This document shows, one piece after another, positions 1 to 8,300 of a stretch of 64,000 bases of DNA. Origin of the DNA: Candidatus Uabimicrobium amorphum (lineage in GTDB: Bacteria; Planctomycetota; Uabimicrobiia; Uabimicrobiales; Uabimicrobiaceae); contig NZ_AP019860.1 of assembly GCF_009002475.1 (NCBI RefSeq), positions 9,235,547 to 9,299,546 on the forward strand. Direction: 5' to 3'. A model generated the notes under the pieces. That model searched no databases, was not told where the DNA came from, and saw only the letters and a list, made by a program, of their open reading frames with translations. Made by a program: the position numbers and the translations under genes. The stretch's first letter is position 1. Each line of letters opens with the position of its first letter.

Positions 1-232
1 CAATCAAACGGTTGCTTTGGGCAATAACTGTTCTCTCAAAACTTTCACGAACAATCTTTTTGACATTTTTCCGCGGAATAAAAATTTTTCCGTAAGCCAT
101 TTTTACGGTTACACCGCTTTTATCTTTACTGATCACTTTGCCTGTGACTTGGTTACCATTTTTTAAATAGACGGTATCACTAAAAGCTGTTTGTATGAAT
201 ACATATAGTAAAATGATAAAAAAATAACGCAT
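1..232 (-). CDS. Partial secreted or periplasmic protein, C-terminus outside the window
   Basis: The reading frame starts with ATG at 232 behind a strong AGAGAGGTGG ribosome site and is still open at base 1, so only the first 77 residues are visible. Residues 1-18 form a hydrophobic signal peptide (MRYFFIILLYVFIQTAFS). The next stretch, DTVYLKNGNQVTGKV, continues into alternating beta-type sequence ending in IPRKNVKKI. This pattern (a short 'product with a gain or ligand, then conversion' repeat) is common in small secreted planctomycete proteins, but no family can be named from the fragment. It is the last visible gene of the minus-strand run that begins near 7070, 51 bases after the ExbD-like gene. 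Confidence 0.75.
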   Translation of the reverse strand, partial: MRYFFIILLYVFIQTAFSDTVYLKNGNQVTGKVISKDKSGVTVKMAYGKIFIPRKNVKKIVRESFERTVIAQSNRLI

Positions 233-283
233 AAACCACCTCTCTCATATAAATATCGCGAGAAGCTATGCTTCTCGCAAACA

Positions 284-694
284 CTAATGCTTGACGGAAC
301 TTTGTAGTGAGGTTTTTTCAACTCTGCGATAAGTAATGTTGTTGTGTTTGAAAAAATATACTATTCGTTGGTGTAAACCATTTGTGGTATCTTCACCAAA
401 ATATATTTCCGGTATTTTGTTTTTTCTTTGCGTTGCTTTTACAATTTGCGAAAATTCCGCGAAGGAAATTTCTTTACCCATGTACATAATTTTGTCTGCG
501 GTTGTTTGAAAATAAATCGTTTTTAAATTTTTTTGCGTGGTTTTCTCGTTTTGCTGTTGGCTTTGTGATGTTCCCATTCCCCCATCTCCCGTAAAATCGA
601 GAGAAGTTAAATACAATAGGGCGCCATTGAATAAACAAAAAATAGCTGCAAGAGCAGCTACCGGTTTGTGAGGTCTAACTGGTTCATCAGACAT
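284..694 (-). CDS. Small ExbD/TolR-like membrane protein (tentative)
   Basis: 136 residues with a short basic N-terminus, one membrane segment at about residues 11-31, and a soluble domain. The soluble part reads KTIYFQTTADKIMYMGKEIS, then a helix, then PEIYFGEDTTNGLHQRIVYFF. This follows the ExbD/TolR order: beta strand, 'x-x-x-G-K-x-I' turn, amphipathic helix, strand, second helix. The usual N-terminal Asp in the membrane helix is not obvious and no ExbB/TolQ partner is adjacent, so a role in proton-driven transport is only an inference. The start is supported by AAGGAATTACT upstream. It lies 42 bases after the macroglobulin-like lipoprotein gene and is probably cotranscribed with it. Confidence 0.55.
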   Translation of the reverse strand: MSDEPVRPHKPVAALAAIFCLFNGALLYLTSLDFTGDGGMGTSQSQQQNEKTTQKNLKTIYFQTTADKIMYMGKEISFAEFSQIVKATQRKNKIPEIYFGEDTTNGLHQRIVYFFKHNNITYRRVEKTSLQSSVKH

Positions 695-736
695 AGTAAT
701 TCCTTAAATGTATAATATGTGGAAAATGTGTATGGC

Positions 737-3232
737 TTATGGCAATTTATCGGCCACCCATACTTGTTGTACAAAGGAATAGTGCTTGTTATTTTTGTCA
801 ACGATAACTCCGTGTATTGTCCACATTCCCGGTGTGGGAAAAGAAATAGTGCTTTGTTGTGTTCCCGGCTTCCAATTGCTCCAAAAAGCCGTTTTTAAAA
901 GTCTTTTGTCGCTATTTACTTTTGGGGATTCGCTCTTTAGGTTTTCAAGTTGTGTGTCTATTCGTTTATCGAGTTTGTCGAGTAAGTCTAGAAGAATATT
1001 TTCGGAGTTTAGTGTAATAAACAATGTCCCATGTTCTTCTTTATAAGTTAAAGAGCGCGTTGTGAAAAAGTAGCTGAGTAATGAAAAGGCATTTTCTCCG
1101 TTGGGTAGACCAGCGATTGTAAATGTTTGCGCCGGATATTTTTCGTAAACTTTGGGATCTACTTCGATATAAACGTTTGCCTGTTCTTCGATTTTACTTA
1201 CGAGCTGTTGGAAGGTCATTTTGGGAGATAGACCACCGACATATGTGTATTTTAAACGTTCTTTAGGAGATAAATATTCTTTGTTACTGCTGATTGTCAT
1301 AGAGCGAATAGACTTTTGTAGTAAACTCTGAGCAGGTTTATGCTGTGGTATCCATTTTAAAATCTGCTGACATAAGTATACTGCCGAAGCATGTCTATTT
1401 TTTGAAGCGTCTACTATTGCGAGAGCATAGTCCGCTTTTACTTTGTCATGTACCCATTTTTTATATAAATAGGGTAAGTTGCGTGCGTCGCTACTTTGAA
1501 TCTTGTCATTTGGCTGTGGTTTTTGGTAAACATAACTACCATTTGTGGCCCATAATAAATACTTATCATTTTTTTGCGCAAAGTCAATACCGACCTGATA
1601 TTTTTGTTGTGTATGCATTTCTGCTGGAATAGACAAACGAAAAGAACCATTTACGTGAAACTCAAAAGTATTTTGCTTTGTACCATTACTAAAGACTGTC
1701 CCTTGCCAGTGACCACTTTCTTCTATGGCAAATTCTTTCCATATCCCTAATTCTTGTGGAGGTTGTACATGATATATGTTTTCACTTCCTTGCAAGACGT
1801 ACAACACACTTTTGTCGTTTTTGGGCAAAAGTATTTTCGCGTAGTTTTTGTTAAAAGTTTTTCTTTCTGGAAAAGCTTTTTTTGCTGTTAATGTTTCATT
1901 GTCAACAAATATCTCTGCTGTGGCTCCACAACTTTGAATTTTATAGTTACCTTGTTTTTGTAACTGTAGGTAACAGGTGGCCATACCATTATTGCTGATT
2001 TGTATTTGACGATCCACTAGTGTATTGTGTTGGTAAATATCAATTTGTACTTCGCGTTTTTTTACGCCATAGATGTTCAGGGTAACAATATCACCTGATT
2101 TGTAAGCGTAGCGATCCGTAGTGATTTGTGTGGGTTGTTCTAGATCTGATTTGTGATCGATGATGATTATTTTTTGTGAAATATTTTCGATTTGTACTTT
2201 ATATTCTCCAGGTGAAAGTTCCTGAGGTACAACGATTTGTATATTCGGTTGTGGGGAAATATTTTGTCGTATGACTTCTTTTCCGGTGGCCGATAGAAGT
2301 TTGGCTGTTGCTTGTGAGGGCAATGCGTGTTTCCAGGCAACATGTATTGTTTCACCACGGGCATATATTTTTTTGTCAAGCCACAAACGTCGTTCATCGT
2401 GTTGGCGTTGTGGATTGGTAAAAACGGCGACTTGTGATTTTTTCCAAGCGAGAATCCATGGAGAGTAGCAATCGATGACGGCCACACCTTTGTCATTGGT
2501 GAGTTTTTGTAGAGAGTTACCATCTTGGTCTTCATAAAAAAGAGGAAGTCCAGCAATACCTTTTCCACTCGAATTTGTTAGCCACACGAGAGTTCTGTTT
2601 CCATATTTTTCGACGACAGACGTCATGGCGTTTGCTGTAACAACGATAAAAGCCGCCTGGGGACCTATACGCACTTCTAGTAGGTACATACCGGGTTTGG
2701 TAATGGATTCAAGAACTATTTGTCTTTTGTCCCACCCTGGAGATGTATCGATGATGTACGTTTCCTTGATATCCACGACTTCACAATTTCCAATCGTTTG
2801 TATTTGTCGGTCTTTTTGATATGAAATGAGGTCGGCGCGATTTTTCTTTACCAGTGCATCGCTGAGAGTTGCCAGTATGGCGTCTGAAATAATGGGGTTT
2901 TCTACACTGGTAATTTCGTCGGTAAATACCAAGGGGGTTTTAACGTGATACACAATGGTTTGCACCGTGTCTTTTTCTCTTGTGCTGAGATCTATGGTGT
3001 ATTTTTCTCCCGGTATTACTTTGGGATTTCCCGATATATAAAATTGTGATGGAAGACGTTCCTCTACGATGTAAGCACTGTCCTTTTTCACCGGTTTTTT
3101 TTGCACTTGTTTTTCGGAGAGCGTATCTAGCTGTCGTGGTTCATTGGTGTTTTTACCTGAGGGTTTCTGTTCATTACTTACAGTGCCACAGGAACTAAGT
3201 ATCAAAAAGATAGAAATAAACACAAGTCGCAT
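737..3232 (-). CDS. Large lipoprotein with macroglobulin-type and secretin-N0/STN-like domains
   Basis: 831 residues. A lipobox (L-S-S-C15) follows a short hydrophobic signal, so this should be an anchored envelope lipoprotein. Residues about 285-440 contain KKIYARGETIHVAWKH and later TDRYAYKSGDIVTLNIYG, the beta-sandwich opening seen in MG2-type domains of alpha-2-macroglobulin-like proteins. Residues about 668-741 (MTFQQLVSKIEEQANVYIEV ... LTYKEEHGTLFITL) look like a secretin/TonB short N-terminal (STN, N0) domain. A final beta domain contains PGMWTIHGVIVDKNNKHYSF. No thioester CxEQ motif was seen, so it is not a classical macroglobulin protease trap. It starts 9 bases after the kinase stop at 3242 and is likely its operon partner. 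Function unknown. Confidence 0.7.
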   Translation of the reverse strand: MRLVFISIFLILSSCGTVSNEQKPSGKNTNEPRQLDTLSEKQVQKKPVKKDSAYIVEERLPSQFYISGNPKVIPGEKYTIDLSTREKDTVQTIVYHVKTPLVFTDEITSVENPIISDAILATLSDALVKKNRADLISYQKDRQIQTIGNCEVVDIKETYIIDTSPGWDKRQIVLESITKPGMYLLEVRIGPQAAFIVVTANAMTSVVEKYGNRTLVWLTNSSGKGIAGLPLFYEDQDGNSLQKLTNDKGVAVIDCYSPWILAWKKSQVAVFTNPQRQHDERRLWLDKKIYARGETIHVAWKHALPSQATAKLLSATGKEVIRQNISPQPNIQIVVPQELSPGEYKVQIENISQKIIIIDHKSDLEQPTQITTDRYAYKSGDIVTLNIYGVKKREVQIDIYQHNTLVDRQIQISNNGMATCYLQLQKQGNYKIQSCGATAEIFVDNETLTAKKAFPERKTFNKNYAKILLPKNDKSVLYVLQGSENIYHVQPPQELGIWKEFAIEESGHWQGTVFSNGTKQNTFEFHVNGSFRLSIPAEMHTQQKYQVGIDFAQKNDKYLLWATNGSYVYQKPQPNDKIQSSDARNLPYLYKKWVHDKVKADYALAIVDASKNRHASAVYLCQQILKWIPQHKPAQSLLQKSIRSMTISSNKEYLSPKERLKYTYVGGLSPKMTFQQLVSKIEEQANVYIEVDPKVYEKYPAQTFTIAGLPNGENAFSLLSYFFTTRSLTYKEEHGTLFITLNSENILLDLLDKLDKRIDTQLENLKSESPKVNSDKRLLKTAFWSNWKPGTQQSTISFPTPGMWTIHGVIVDKNNKHYSFVQQVWVADKLP

Positions 3233-3241
3233 ATCGTCTCC

Positions 3242-5566
3242 TTACTTTTCTTTACCAATATCAGAAAACAATTGATCAATCTCTTTTTTGAGGGCGGGAT
3301 TTCTTGAGCCAAAGTCTTTGAGTAGTTTGTAAATGATGACATCGGAAGGGTTTTTCTTTAAACGCCTTTGCATTGACTTTAACTGGCTGCGAACGATTCT
3401 TCCTCTAAAACCCGGCATATCGTTTGCGATGCGTTGTGCCGCTTTGAAAAAATCATTGATAGCTTTGTTTTTATTTTTCCTGTTTTTCTTTGGATTCTTT
3501 TTGGGTTCACCTTGGTAGCGTACAATTTTATGACGCCTTTTTACCGCATCGCGTTCTAAGTCTTGTGCAAATTTTTCTGCAATACTCAGGGCAATATCTT
3601 TGATTTTTTGTTTTGTCTGTTCGTCATCAAAAGGGTAAAGCACTTCATTGAGTATTTTTTGTGTATACGCTTTGTAATCTTGCATAACAAGCTTTAATTG
3701 CGCTACGGAATCTGTACTTTGTATTTTCGACTTTGTTTTTCTGTATAGGCTGTGCGCTCCGTTTTCGAATTTTTCTAAGGCATTTTTTATATTTTCTTTT
3801 AGCTGTTGGTGCTGTGCTTTGTGTTTGGCCACGCGTTCATGTAGAAGTTGTAAGTTTTTATCTAGAATTTCTTGTACCTCATCATCGAAGGATAAGAAAA
3901 AAACTTTGCGCAGTGCAGCGTGATTTTCTACATATGAACGCAAATCTTGCTCGTTATCTTTTACCATATGATTGAGCAGTGGCGGTGGAACTAACTGAAT
4001 TTGTAATGTCGGTTTTACGATCTTTTGTAGTTGTTTGTCGAGGTCCGCTAAAAAAGCTTTTTTGTGGAGGACTAGAGCCCTTACTTCCTTAACAACTTCT
4101 GCATAAGGAGTATAGCCATATTGACTCAAGAATGTGTCTATGTTTTGCAATGCCTCGTCGCTGTTGTTGTCGACAACAGAAGATATTGTTCTATGATATT
4201 TTTTTACCGCGTCGCTTTCGACAAGAGAGTGAGCTTCCCCAAAGTCTTGGTCGTAGATATGTGTATAAGATATTATTTGATTCTTGCGCACGCCACGCAC
4301 GACTAAGAAAGCAATTAAGATGGCCACGAATATTTCGATACCAGCCATCATAAGTCCTGATGTTTTCTTTTTTGGCAAGGGGGACAACGCTGGAGGTGCT
4401 TGTGGGCTAGGAACTGGCGTTGTTGAAGCTGTTTGTGGACTAGGCGCTGGCATTGTCGGAACTGTTTGTGCACCAGGAGTTGCCAGAGTTTGCATTGCTC
4501 GCGGTGCCGTTGGTTCTGCTATTGTATTTTGTTGTGCCTGCGATGTATTGAGGGACATTTGTGTTTCGGCGCTATGGACATTTGCCGCGATATTTCCACT
4601 GCTGTGCCCGGGAACAAGATTGGATACGGTCGCCGCAGAACTAAATTTGACCTCTGTCTTTGACTTGGTGAAGTCCACTGCTTTGGGTACTTTAATGTCT
4701 AGCTGTGAGGCTTTGTATCTGTAACCTTGTGTATGTTTTTCGATAAGTTCGTCGATATCATCAATAAGTTCTTCGGTGTTCTTATGTCTATCTTGCGGGT
4801 GACGCTGCATCATCTTTTCTACGAGTTGTTTCACTTGTTGTGGAATATTTTCGCGATATTGGGATAAAGGTGGTGGATCTTTTTGCAAACGCGAAACAAC
4901 AATGACCAAAGAGCTTTCTCCTTCAAAAGGAAGATGTCCGGTGAGCATGTAGTACATTACGATTCCGAGCGAGTAAATATCACTGCGAAAGTCGATGTTT
5001 TTACCTTCACATTGTTCCGGAGAAATATAATACGGAGTTCCGAGTACTTGGCCTGTTGCAGTTAAGTTGTTGTCGTTTTCCGTAATTTTGACTAGCCCAA
5101 AGTCAGCAATTTTTAATATACCTTTGCGATTCATGAGTACATTATCGGGTTTGATATCGCGATGGACAATATTTTCGATGTGGGCATCGCGTAGGCCAAC
5201 GGCAATTTGTTTTAGAAAGTGCAAGGCGAGCGGAACCTCAAGTGGAATATTTCTTTTTAGATACGATGCTAGGCTTTCGCCTTCGACATATTCCATTTGA
5301 ATGTAATAAAAACCACGCTCTTCGCCAACTTGCATCACGCGGACAATGTTGCCACTATCTAGTTTTGCGGCAGCGCGCGCTTCGAGTATAAAACGCTCGA
5401 TGAGCTCAGGTGACGAAGACATACTGATATTGAGTAATTTAAGAGCAATCGGTATGTCAAGATTTAGGTGATGAGCTAAAAAAACATAGCCCATGCCTCC
5501 TTTGCCGAGCAAGGTGTCAATGCGACATCCACCGATAACTTGACCAATTAATTCTGCTTGGTGCAT
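3242..5566 (-). CDS. Transmembrane Ser/Thr protein kinase
   Basis: 774 residues. The N-terminal Hanks-type kinase domain (about residues 10-275) has the glycine loop GKGGMGYVFLA (21-31), ATP lysine K43, catalytic HRDIKPDN (135-142), DFGL (155-158) and GTPYYISPEQ (176-185), so it should be active. A proline/threonine-rich juxtamembrane linker (about 340-400) leads to one membrane helix at about 404-424. The C-terminal 350 residues, presumably outside the membrane, are charged, helical and coiled-coil-like with no recognisable domain; they probably sense or bind something in the envelope. The start is backed by TAGGAGTGAAAA. It lies between an orphan solute-binding lipoprotein and a large envelope lipoprotein with very small gaps, which suggests a joint sensing unit. 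Confidence 0.95.
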   Translation of the reverse strand: MHQAELIGQVIGGCRIDTLLGKGGMGYVFLAHHLNLDIPIALKLLNISMSSSPELIERFILEARAAAKLDSGNIVRVMQVGEERGFYYIQMEYVEGESLASYLKRNIPLEVPLALHFLKQIAVGLRDAHIENIVHRDIKPDNVLMNRKGILKIADFGLVKITENDNNLTATGQVLGTPYYISPEQCEGKNIDFRSDIYSLGIVMYYMLTGHLPFEGESSLVIVVSRLQKDPPPLSQYRENIPQQVKQLVEKMMQRHPQDRHKNTEELIDDIDELIEKHTQGYRYKASQLDIKVPKAVDFTKSKTEVKFSSAATVSNLVPGHSSGNIAANVHSAETQMSLNTSQAQQNTIAEPTAPRAMQTLATPGAQTVPTMPAPSPQTASTTPVPSPQAPPALSPLPKKKTSGLMMAGIEIFVAILIAFLVVRGVRKNQIISYTHIYDQDFGEAHSLVESDAVKKYHRTISSVVDNNSDEALQNIDTFLSQYGYTPYAEVVKEVRALVLHKKAFLADLDKQLQKIVKPTLQIQLVPPPLLNHMVKDNEQDLRSYVENHAALRKVFFLSFDDEVQEILDKNLQLLHERVAKHKAQHQQLKENIKNALEKFENGAHSLYRKTKSKIQSTDSVAQLKLVMQDYKAYTQKILNEVLYPFDDEQTKQKIKDIALSIAEKFAQDLERDAVKRRHKIVRYQGEPKKNPKKNRKNKNKAINDFFKAAQRIANDMPGFRGRIVRSQLKSMQRRLKKNPSDVIIYKLLKDFGSRNPALKKEIDQLFSDIGKEK

Positions 5567-5581
5567 TTTTCACTCCTAATC

Positions 5582-6601
5582 TTAAGGTAGGAAAAACTTA
5601 GTGACGTAATTTCTCGCTTCTTCCCATGAAGAAGCTGCTTCGGCAAAATCTACCTTCATACCTTTGATTTGCAAGGGGGTTTTTACCCGTGCCGGGGTTT
5701 TTGTTTTACTGTTTAACGGAATTTGTGCCGATGGTCCTTTCGCCAGAAGTTCTTCGACTTGTGGAGAGAGTAAAAAGTCAATGAGTTTTTTTGCACTTTG
5801 CGGATGAGGGGCTTTTGCAATGAGTGCTAGTGTATTTGGTATAAATAAAGTCCCCATGCCTTTTGTGTCTAAATAAACCATCGCAACGGGTTTGTTGTCG
5901 TTAATTTCAATCATTGCGTCATCGGTGTCGGTGAGTGCCGCCCATAGTTCGCCCTCCGCAACTTTACGTGCACATTGTTTGTTCCCACTTTCTATGGACA
6001 CTTGATTTTTCTTTAATTGCTGGAGAAGCTTTTGGGTTTTTTCTGCACCTAAAAGAGCAAATAAACACGCGATGTGTGTTGCTGTTGTACCAGCGACAGG
6101 TTTGGCGATGCCAAATTTTCCTCGCCATTTTTCATCGGTAAAATCCCAGAGGGAGTTGGGATAATCACGCGGCTTCACCTTGTCGGTGTTGACGAGAATA
6201 ACGCGAGCACGTGCGGCAAAACCCGTCCAGTAGTTTTGTGGATCTTTATACGTTTTTGCAATATTTTTGGCCTGTGGTGGAGAAAAAGGCGCAAGTAAGC
6301 CGCGTTTTTTTAAGCGTAAAGTATTGATGATTTCGTTGTTCCAAAATACATCGCAGCGTGGGCGCAAACTCTCTTCAATAATGCAAGCCGTAAGACCAAC
6401 GGATTTTGTACTTTCGTTGTCGTATTTTGCACGCACTTCGATTCCTGTTTGTTGCTCAAATTTTTTGAGAATAGGCTCTGAAAACATTCTGTCTAGAGCG
6501 GTATAAACAACCACTTGCGGTTTGGGAGTGGTGTCATTACATGCACAAATAATAAGTAGTGACGTAAATAGTAGTATTCTTTTCACAATATATTCTTTCA
6601 T
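5582..6601 (-). CDS. Extracellular solute-binding lipoprotein, iron/Fe3+ SBP-like
   Basis: 339 residues. The N-terminus is a lipoprotein signal (LLIICAC, acceptor C19 or C21). The mature part opens with VVVYTALDRMFSEPILKKFE and continues with QQTGIEVRAKYD and WNNEIINTLRLKKRGLL, typical of the bacterial extracellular solute-binding family related to Fe3+ carriers such as FbpA/AfuA. Length fits the family. No permease or ATPase gene is adjacent; the next gene, 15 bases downstream, is a Ser/Thr kinase. This suggests either a transporter encoded elsewhere or a sensing role. No good ribosome site precedes the ATG at 6601; a GTG five codons in (6586) has GAAAGAA ahead of it and is an alternative start. 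Confidence 0.85.
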   Translation of the reverse strand: MKEYIVKRILLFTSLLIICACNDTTPKPQVVVYTALDRMFSEPILKKFEQQTGIEVRAKYDNESTKSVGLTACIIEESLRPRCDVFWNNEIINTLRLKKRGLLAPFSPPQAKNIAKTYKDPQNYWTGFAARARVILVNTDKVKPRDYPNSLWDFTDEKWRGKFGIAKPVAGTTATHIACLFALLGAEKTQKLLQQLKKNQVSIESGNKQCARKVAEGELWAALTDTDDAMIEINDNKPVAMVYLDTKGMGTLFIPNTLALIAKAPHPQSAKKLIDFLLSPQVEELLAKGPSAQIPLNSKTKTPARVKTPLQIKGMKVDFAEAASSWEEARNYVTKFFLP

Positions 6602-6607
6602 CGTCGA

Positions 6608-6916
6608 TTACACAAATTGCGAGAGTTCTATAATTTTATCCCAATCGTCGTCTGGGGCGGCTTTGTTTTTTTTAATTTGTTTACATTTTACACAACGATG
6701 GTGTATGACATACCCCTTGGCGGATGTTTCGATTTTGTAGGGTTCCATAAGACCATGACACGAACAGTCTCGGTCTCCTGGAACGTCGCCGTCTACATGT
6801 AAACTCCACAAACAAAAACAGCAGTGGTTACGACATGACTTTTTGGCGATCGGCACTTGAAGGCCGCAGTTTCCACATGGGAAAGTTTCATTGCGTTTGA
6901 TTGTTTTTGCCGGCAT
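6608..6916 (-). CDS. RNHCP-domain zinc-binding protein
   Basis: 102 residues from the ATG at 6916; a longer frame could begin at a TTG at 6925, but that overlaps the upstream stop. Cysteine pairs occur throughout: FPCGNCG, then SCRNHCCFCLWSLHVD, PGDRDCSCHGLMEP, and HHRCVKCKQ near the end. The RNHC-x-FCLWSLHVD...PGDR...C-GLMEP signature identifies the RNHCP domain family, a small cysteine-rich protein of unknown function that probably binds zinc. The gene starts one base after the stop of the small membrane protein gene, indicating translational coupling, and ends 6 bases before the solute-binding protein gene. Confidence 0.85.
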   Translation of the reverse strand: MPAKTIKRNETFPCGNCGLQVPIAKKSCRNHCCFCLWSLHVDGDVPGDRDCSCHGLMEPYKIETSAKGYVIHHRCVKCKQIKKNKAAPDDDWDKIIELSQFV

Positions 6917-6917
6917 A

Positions 6918-7070
6918 CTAACCAAGTAACCCCAGAGCGCCGATCACAATCAAGAACACTGCGAGGAGTGTCAGTGCAATATCCGGACGAATTAAAATAA
7001 GAACTCCCACTACAATATAAAGTACCGAGGCAACTTGTTGTGACTGCCGCATTCTTATTCTTTTTGGCAT
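6918..7070 (-). CDS. Small two-helix membrane protein, DUF3096-like
   Basis: A 50-residue reading frame with ATG at 7070 behind AGAGGATTTTTTCG. After a basic start (MPKRIRMRQSQQ) come two hydrophobic segments joined by a short RPD turn: VASVLYIVVGVLILI and IALTLLAVFLIVIGALGLL. The pattern 'hydrophobic-G-x-L-I-L-I-x-P ... A-I-x-L-I-V-I-G-x-L-G-L' matches the small DUF3096 membrane family, whose role is unknown. The stop abuts the start of the RNHCP gene. A good promoter (7157-7185) lies about 90 bases upstream, making this the first gene of the minus-strand run. Confidence 0.75.
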   Translation of the reverse strand: MPKRIRMRQSQQVASVLYIVVGVLILIRPDIALTLLAVFLIVIGALGLLG

Positions 7071-7156
7071 CGAAAAAATCCTCTATTATTATGGTGTATC
7101 ATTGTGAAATAGGTCAGTAATTTTTTTACGAAAATATGTATTTGAATTTTACAATA

Positions 7157-7185
7157 AGTATAGCACCTTTAATTGTTTAACTCAA
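7157..7185 (-). promoter_or_regulatory. Sigma-70-type promoter for the 7070-to-1 gene run
   Basis: Read on the minus strand: -35 TTGAGT (7180-7185), a 17-base spacer, and -10 TATACT (7157-7162) preceded by TGC, an extended -10. It points toward the small membrane protein gene, about 87 bases away. The -35 lies inside a perfect palindrome (7173-7194), so a repressor or activator site is likely. Confidence 0.65.
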
Positions 7186-7194
7186 GTTAAACAA
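7173..7194. promoter_or_regulatory. 22-bp perfect palindrome over the -35 box, candidate operator
   Basis: Two 10-base arms (TTGTTTAACT and its complement AGTTAAACAA) are separated by two bases. The symmetry covers the -35 element of the promoter at 7157-7185. There is no T-run and no gene end nearby, so it looks like a dimeric regulator site rather than a terminator. The regulator is unknown. Confidence 0.5.
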
Positions 7195-7295
7195 AAGTAA
7201 CCATAGAAAAAACTGCGAATGTACATAGGTATTTGTGGTTGTGGGTTTTAGTGTTGTTGGAATGGAAAATGTGGAGGAAATCTAGGCGATTTTAT

Positions 7296-8264
7296 TTATA
7301 CATGTCCGCGAATGAGCAATTTGGCAAATTCTTCGGAAAGTGGTAGTTCGGTGAGTATTTCTACAAAAACAAATTGTCCACTGGGGTTGATTTCAAAAAA
7401 TACATATTCTCCTTCAGGGGTGACACGCATGTCAATGGCTCCGTATACCAAGCCGAGGAAGTCGATGTATTGACGTATTTTTTGTTCTATTTCTTGTGGA
7501 AGTGTATAAGGCTCTAATAGTCGTGCGTGGTCAAAACGCCAGTCTAGCTTGCTATCACTCTTTTGTGAATGGATCTTGGCTGAAAATATTTTTTTACCCA
7601 TCACCGTAATCCGTAAATCGTATTGTGCAGGTATGTACTCTTGAAAGATAACAGGAGATATTTGCAGGGAATCGAGAAACCCCAATTCTTTTTCCGTGAC
7701 TAGGCTCGTTTTTACCGATCTTGTCGAAATACCTCTTACTTGTTTGTAGATGATTTTGCGATGGTTGGTTTCCCAAAAAGTACGAACGGCTTCTGCATCA
7801 TTACTAACAATGGTATTGGGGATACGGAAATCAAAGTTTTGGGCTATTTGTAGTTGATATATTTTATAGTTGGCTCGTGCATTCAATACTGGGTCGTTCA
7901 CCCAAAAACAATTTAATGAACGCCATATGCCATCTACAACGAAATTGGATTCTCGTTCGATGAAGGACCTAGTATCTTCATCTGTGACTGAGGTGGGGAT
8001 AGTGGGTCTTTGCGGTCTCCGATACCAAACGCTTCGAATATCACTACTTGAAAAGGTTTTTCCTGCATATTTGAATATATATTCGCTTTTACCATTGCCA
8101 TAGTGGGCTTGTAGAGTCATTTTTTCGGGGAAAAGTGAGGTGTCAAGTACTACAACGGGTAGATCAGGTTCTAATTGTTGTATTCTTTTTTCTATTGTTA
8201 CGGTGTGTGCATCGTCTGGTTTACTAATTATTAGAATCATCGGGGAGTCCAAGCTGTTAGCCAT
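7296..8264 (-). CDS. MvdD/graspetide-type ATP-grasp ligase
   Basis: 322 residues from the ATG at 8264, or 314 from the ATG at 8240. The second start is preferred: it gives MILIISKPDDAHTV, the usual family N-terminus, and the upstream ATG lies inside a hairpin stem. The protein has RimK/MvdD-type ATP-grasp features: WYRRPQRP, the FIERE/FWVND region, KIIYKQVRGIS, PVIFQEYIP, DLRITVMG, and the metal-binding end GAIDMRV...YVFFEINPSGQF. In microviridin and related systems these enzymes join side chains of Ser/Thr or Lys to Asp/Glu in a ribosomal peptide, giving omega-ester or amide rings. The gene for a fitting 53-residue acidic precursor is immediately upstream (8301-8462), supporting a RiPP role. 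No transporter or protease gene is adjacent. Confidence 0.9.
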   Translation of the reverse strand: MANSLDSPMILIISKPDDAHTVTIEKRIQQLEPDLPVVVLDTSLFPEKMTLQAHYGNGKSEYIFKYAGKTFSSSDIRSVWYRRPQRPTIPTSVTDEDTRSFIERESNFVVDGIWRSLNCFWVNDPVLNARANYKIYQLQIAQNFDFRIPNTIVSNDAEAVRTFWETNHRKIIYKQVRGISTRSVKTSLVTEKELGFLDSLQISPVIFQEYIPAQYDLRITVMGKKIFSAKIHSQKSDSKLDWRFDHARLLEPYTLPQEIEQKIRQYIDFLGLVYGAIDMRVTPEGEYVFFEINPSGQFVFVEILTELPLSEEFAKLLIRGHV

Positions 8265-8283
8265 CCACAGAAGGGATGGCTAA
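8257..8283 (-). promoter_or_regulatory. Hairpin between RiPP precursor and ATP-grasp gene
   Basis: A perfect 10-base-pair stem (TTAGCCATCC with GGATGGCTAA) with a 7-base loop begins 18 bases after the precursor stop. It lacks a T-run, so it is more likely an attenuator, 3'-end stabiliser or processing site than a strong terminator. It contains the upstream ATG (8264) of the ligase gene, which argues for translation from 8240. Such spacing would favour more precursor than enzyme. Confidence 0.6.
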
Positions 8284-8300
8284 ATGGTTACATTGTAATG

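Noticed and set aside
4284..4724. 146-codon plus-strand frame
   Set aside because: Lies fully inside the kinase gene on the other strand; its Gly/Ala/Val bias mirrors that gene's Pro/Thr-rich linker.
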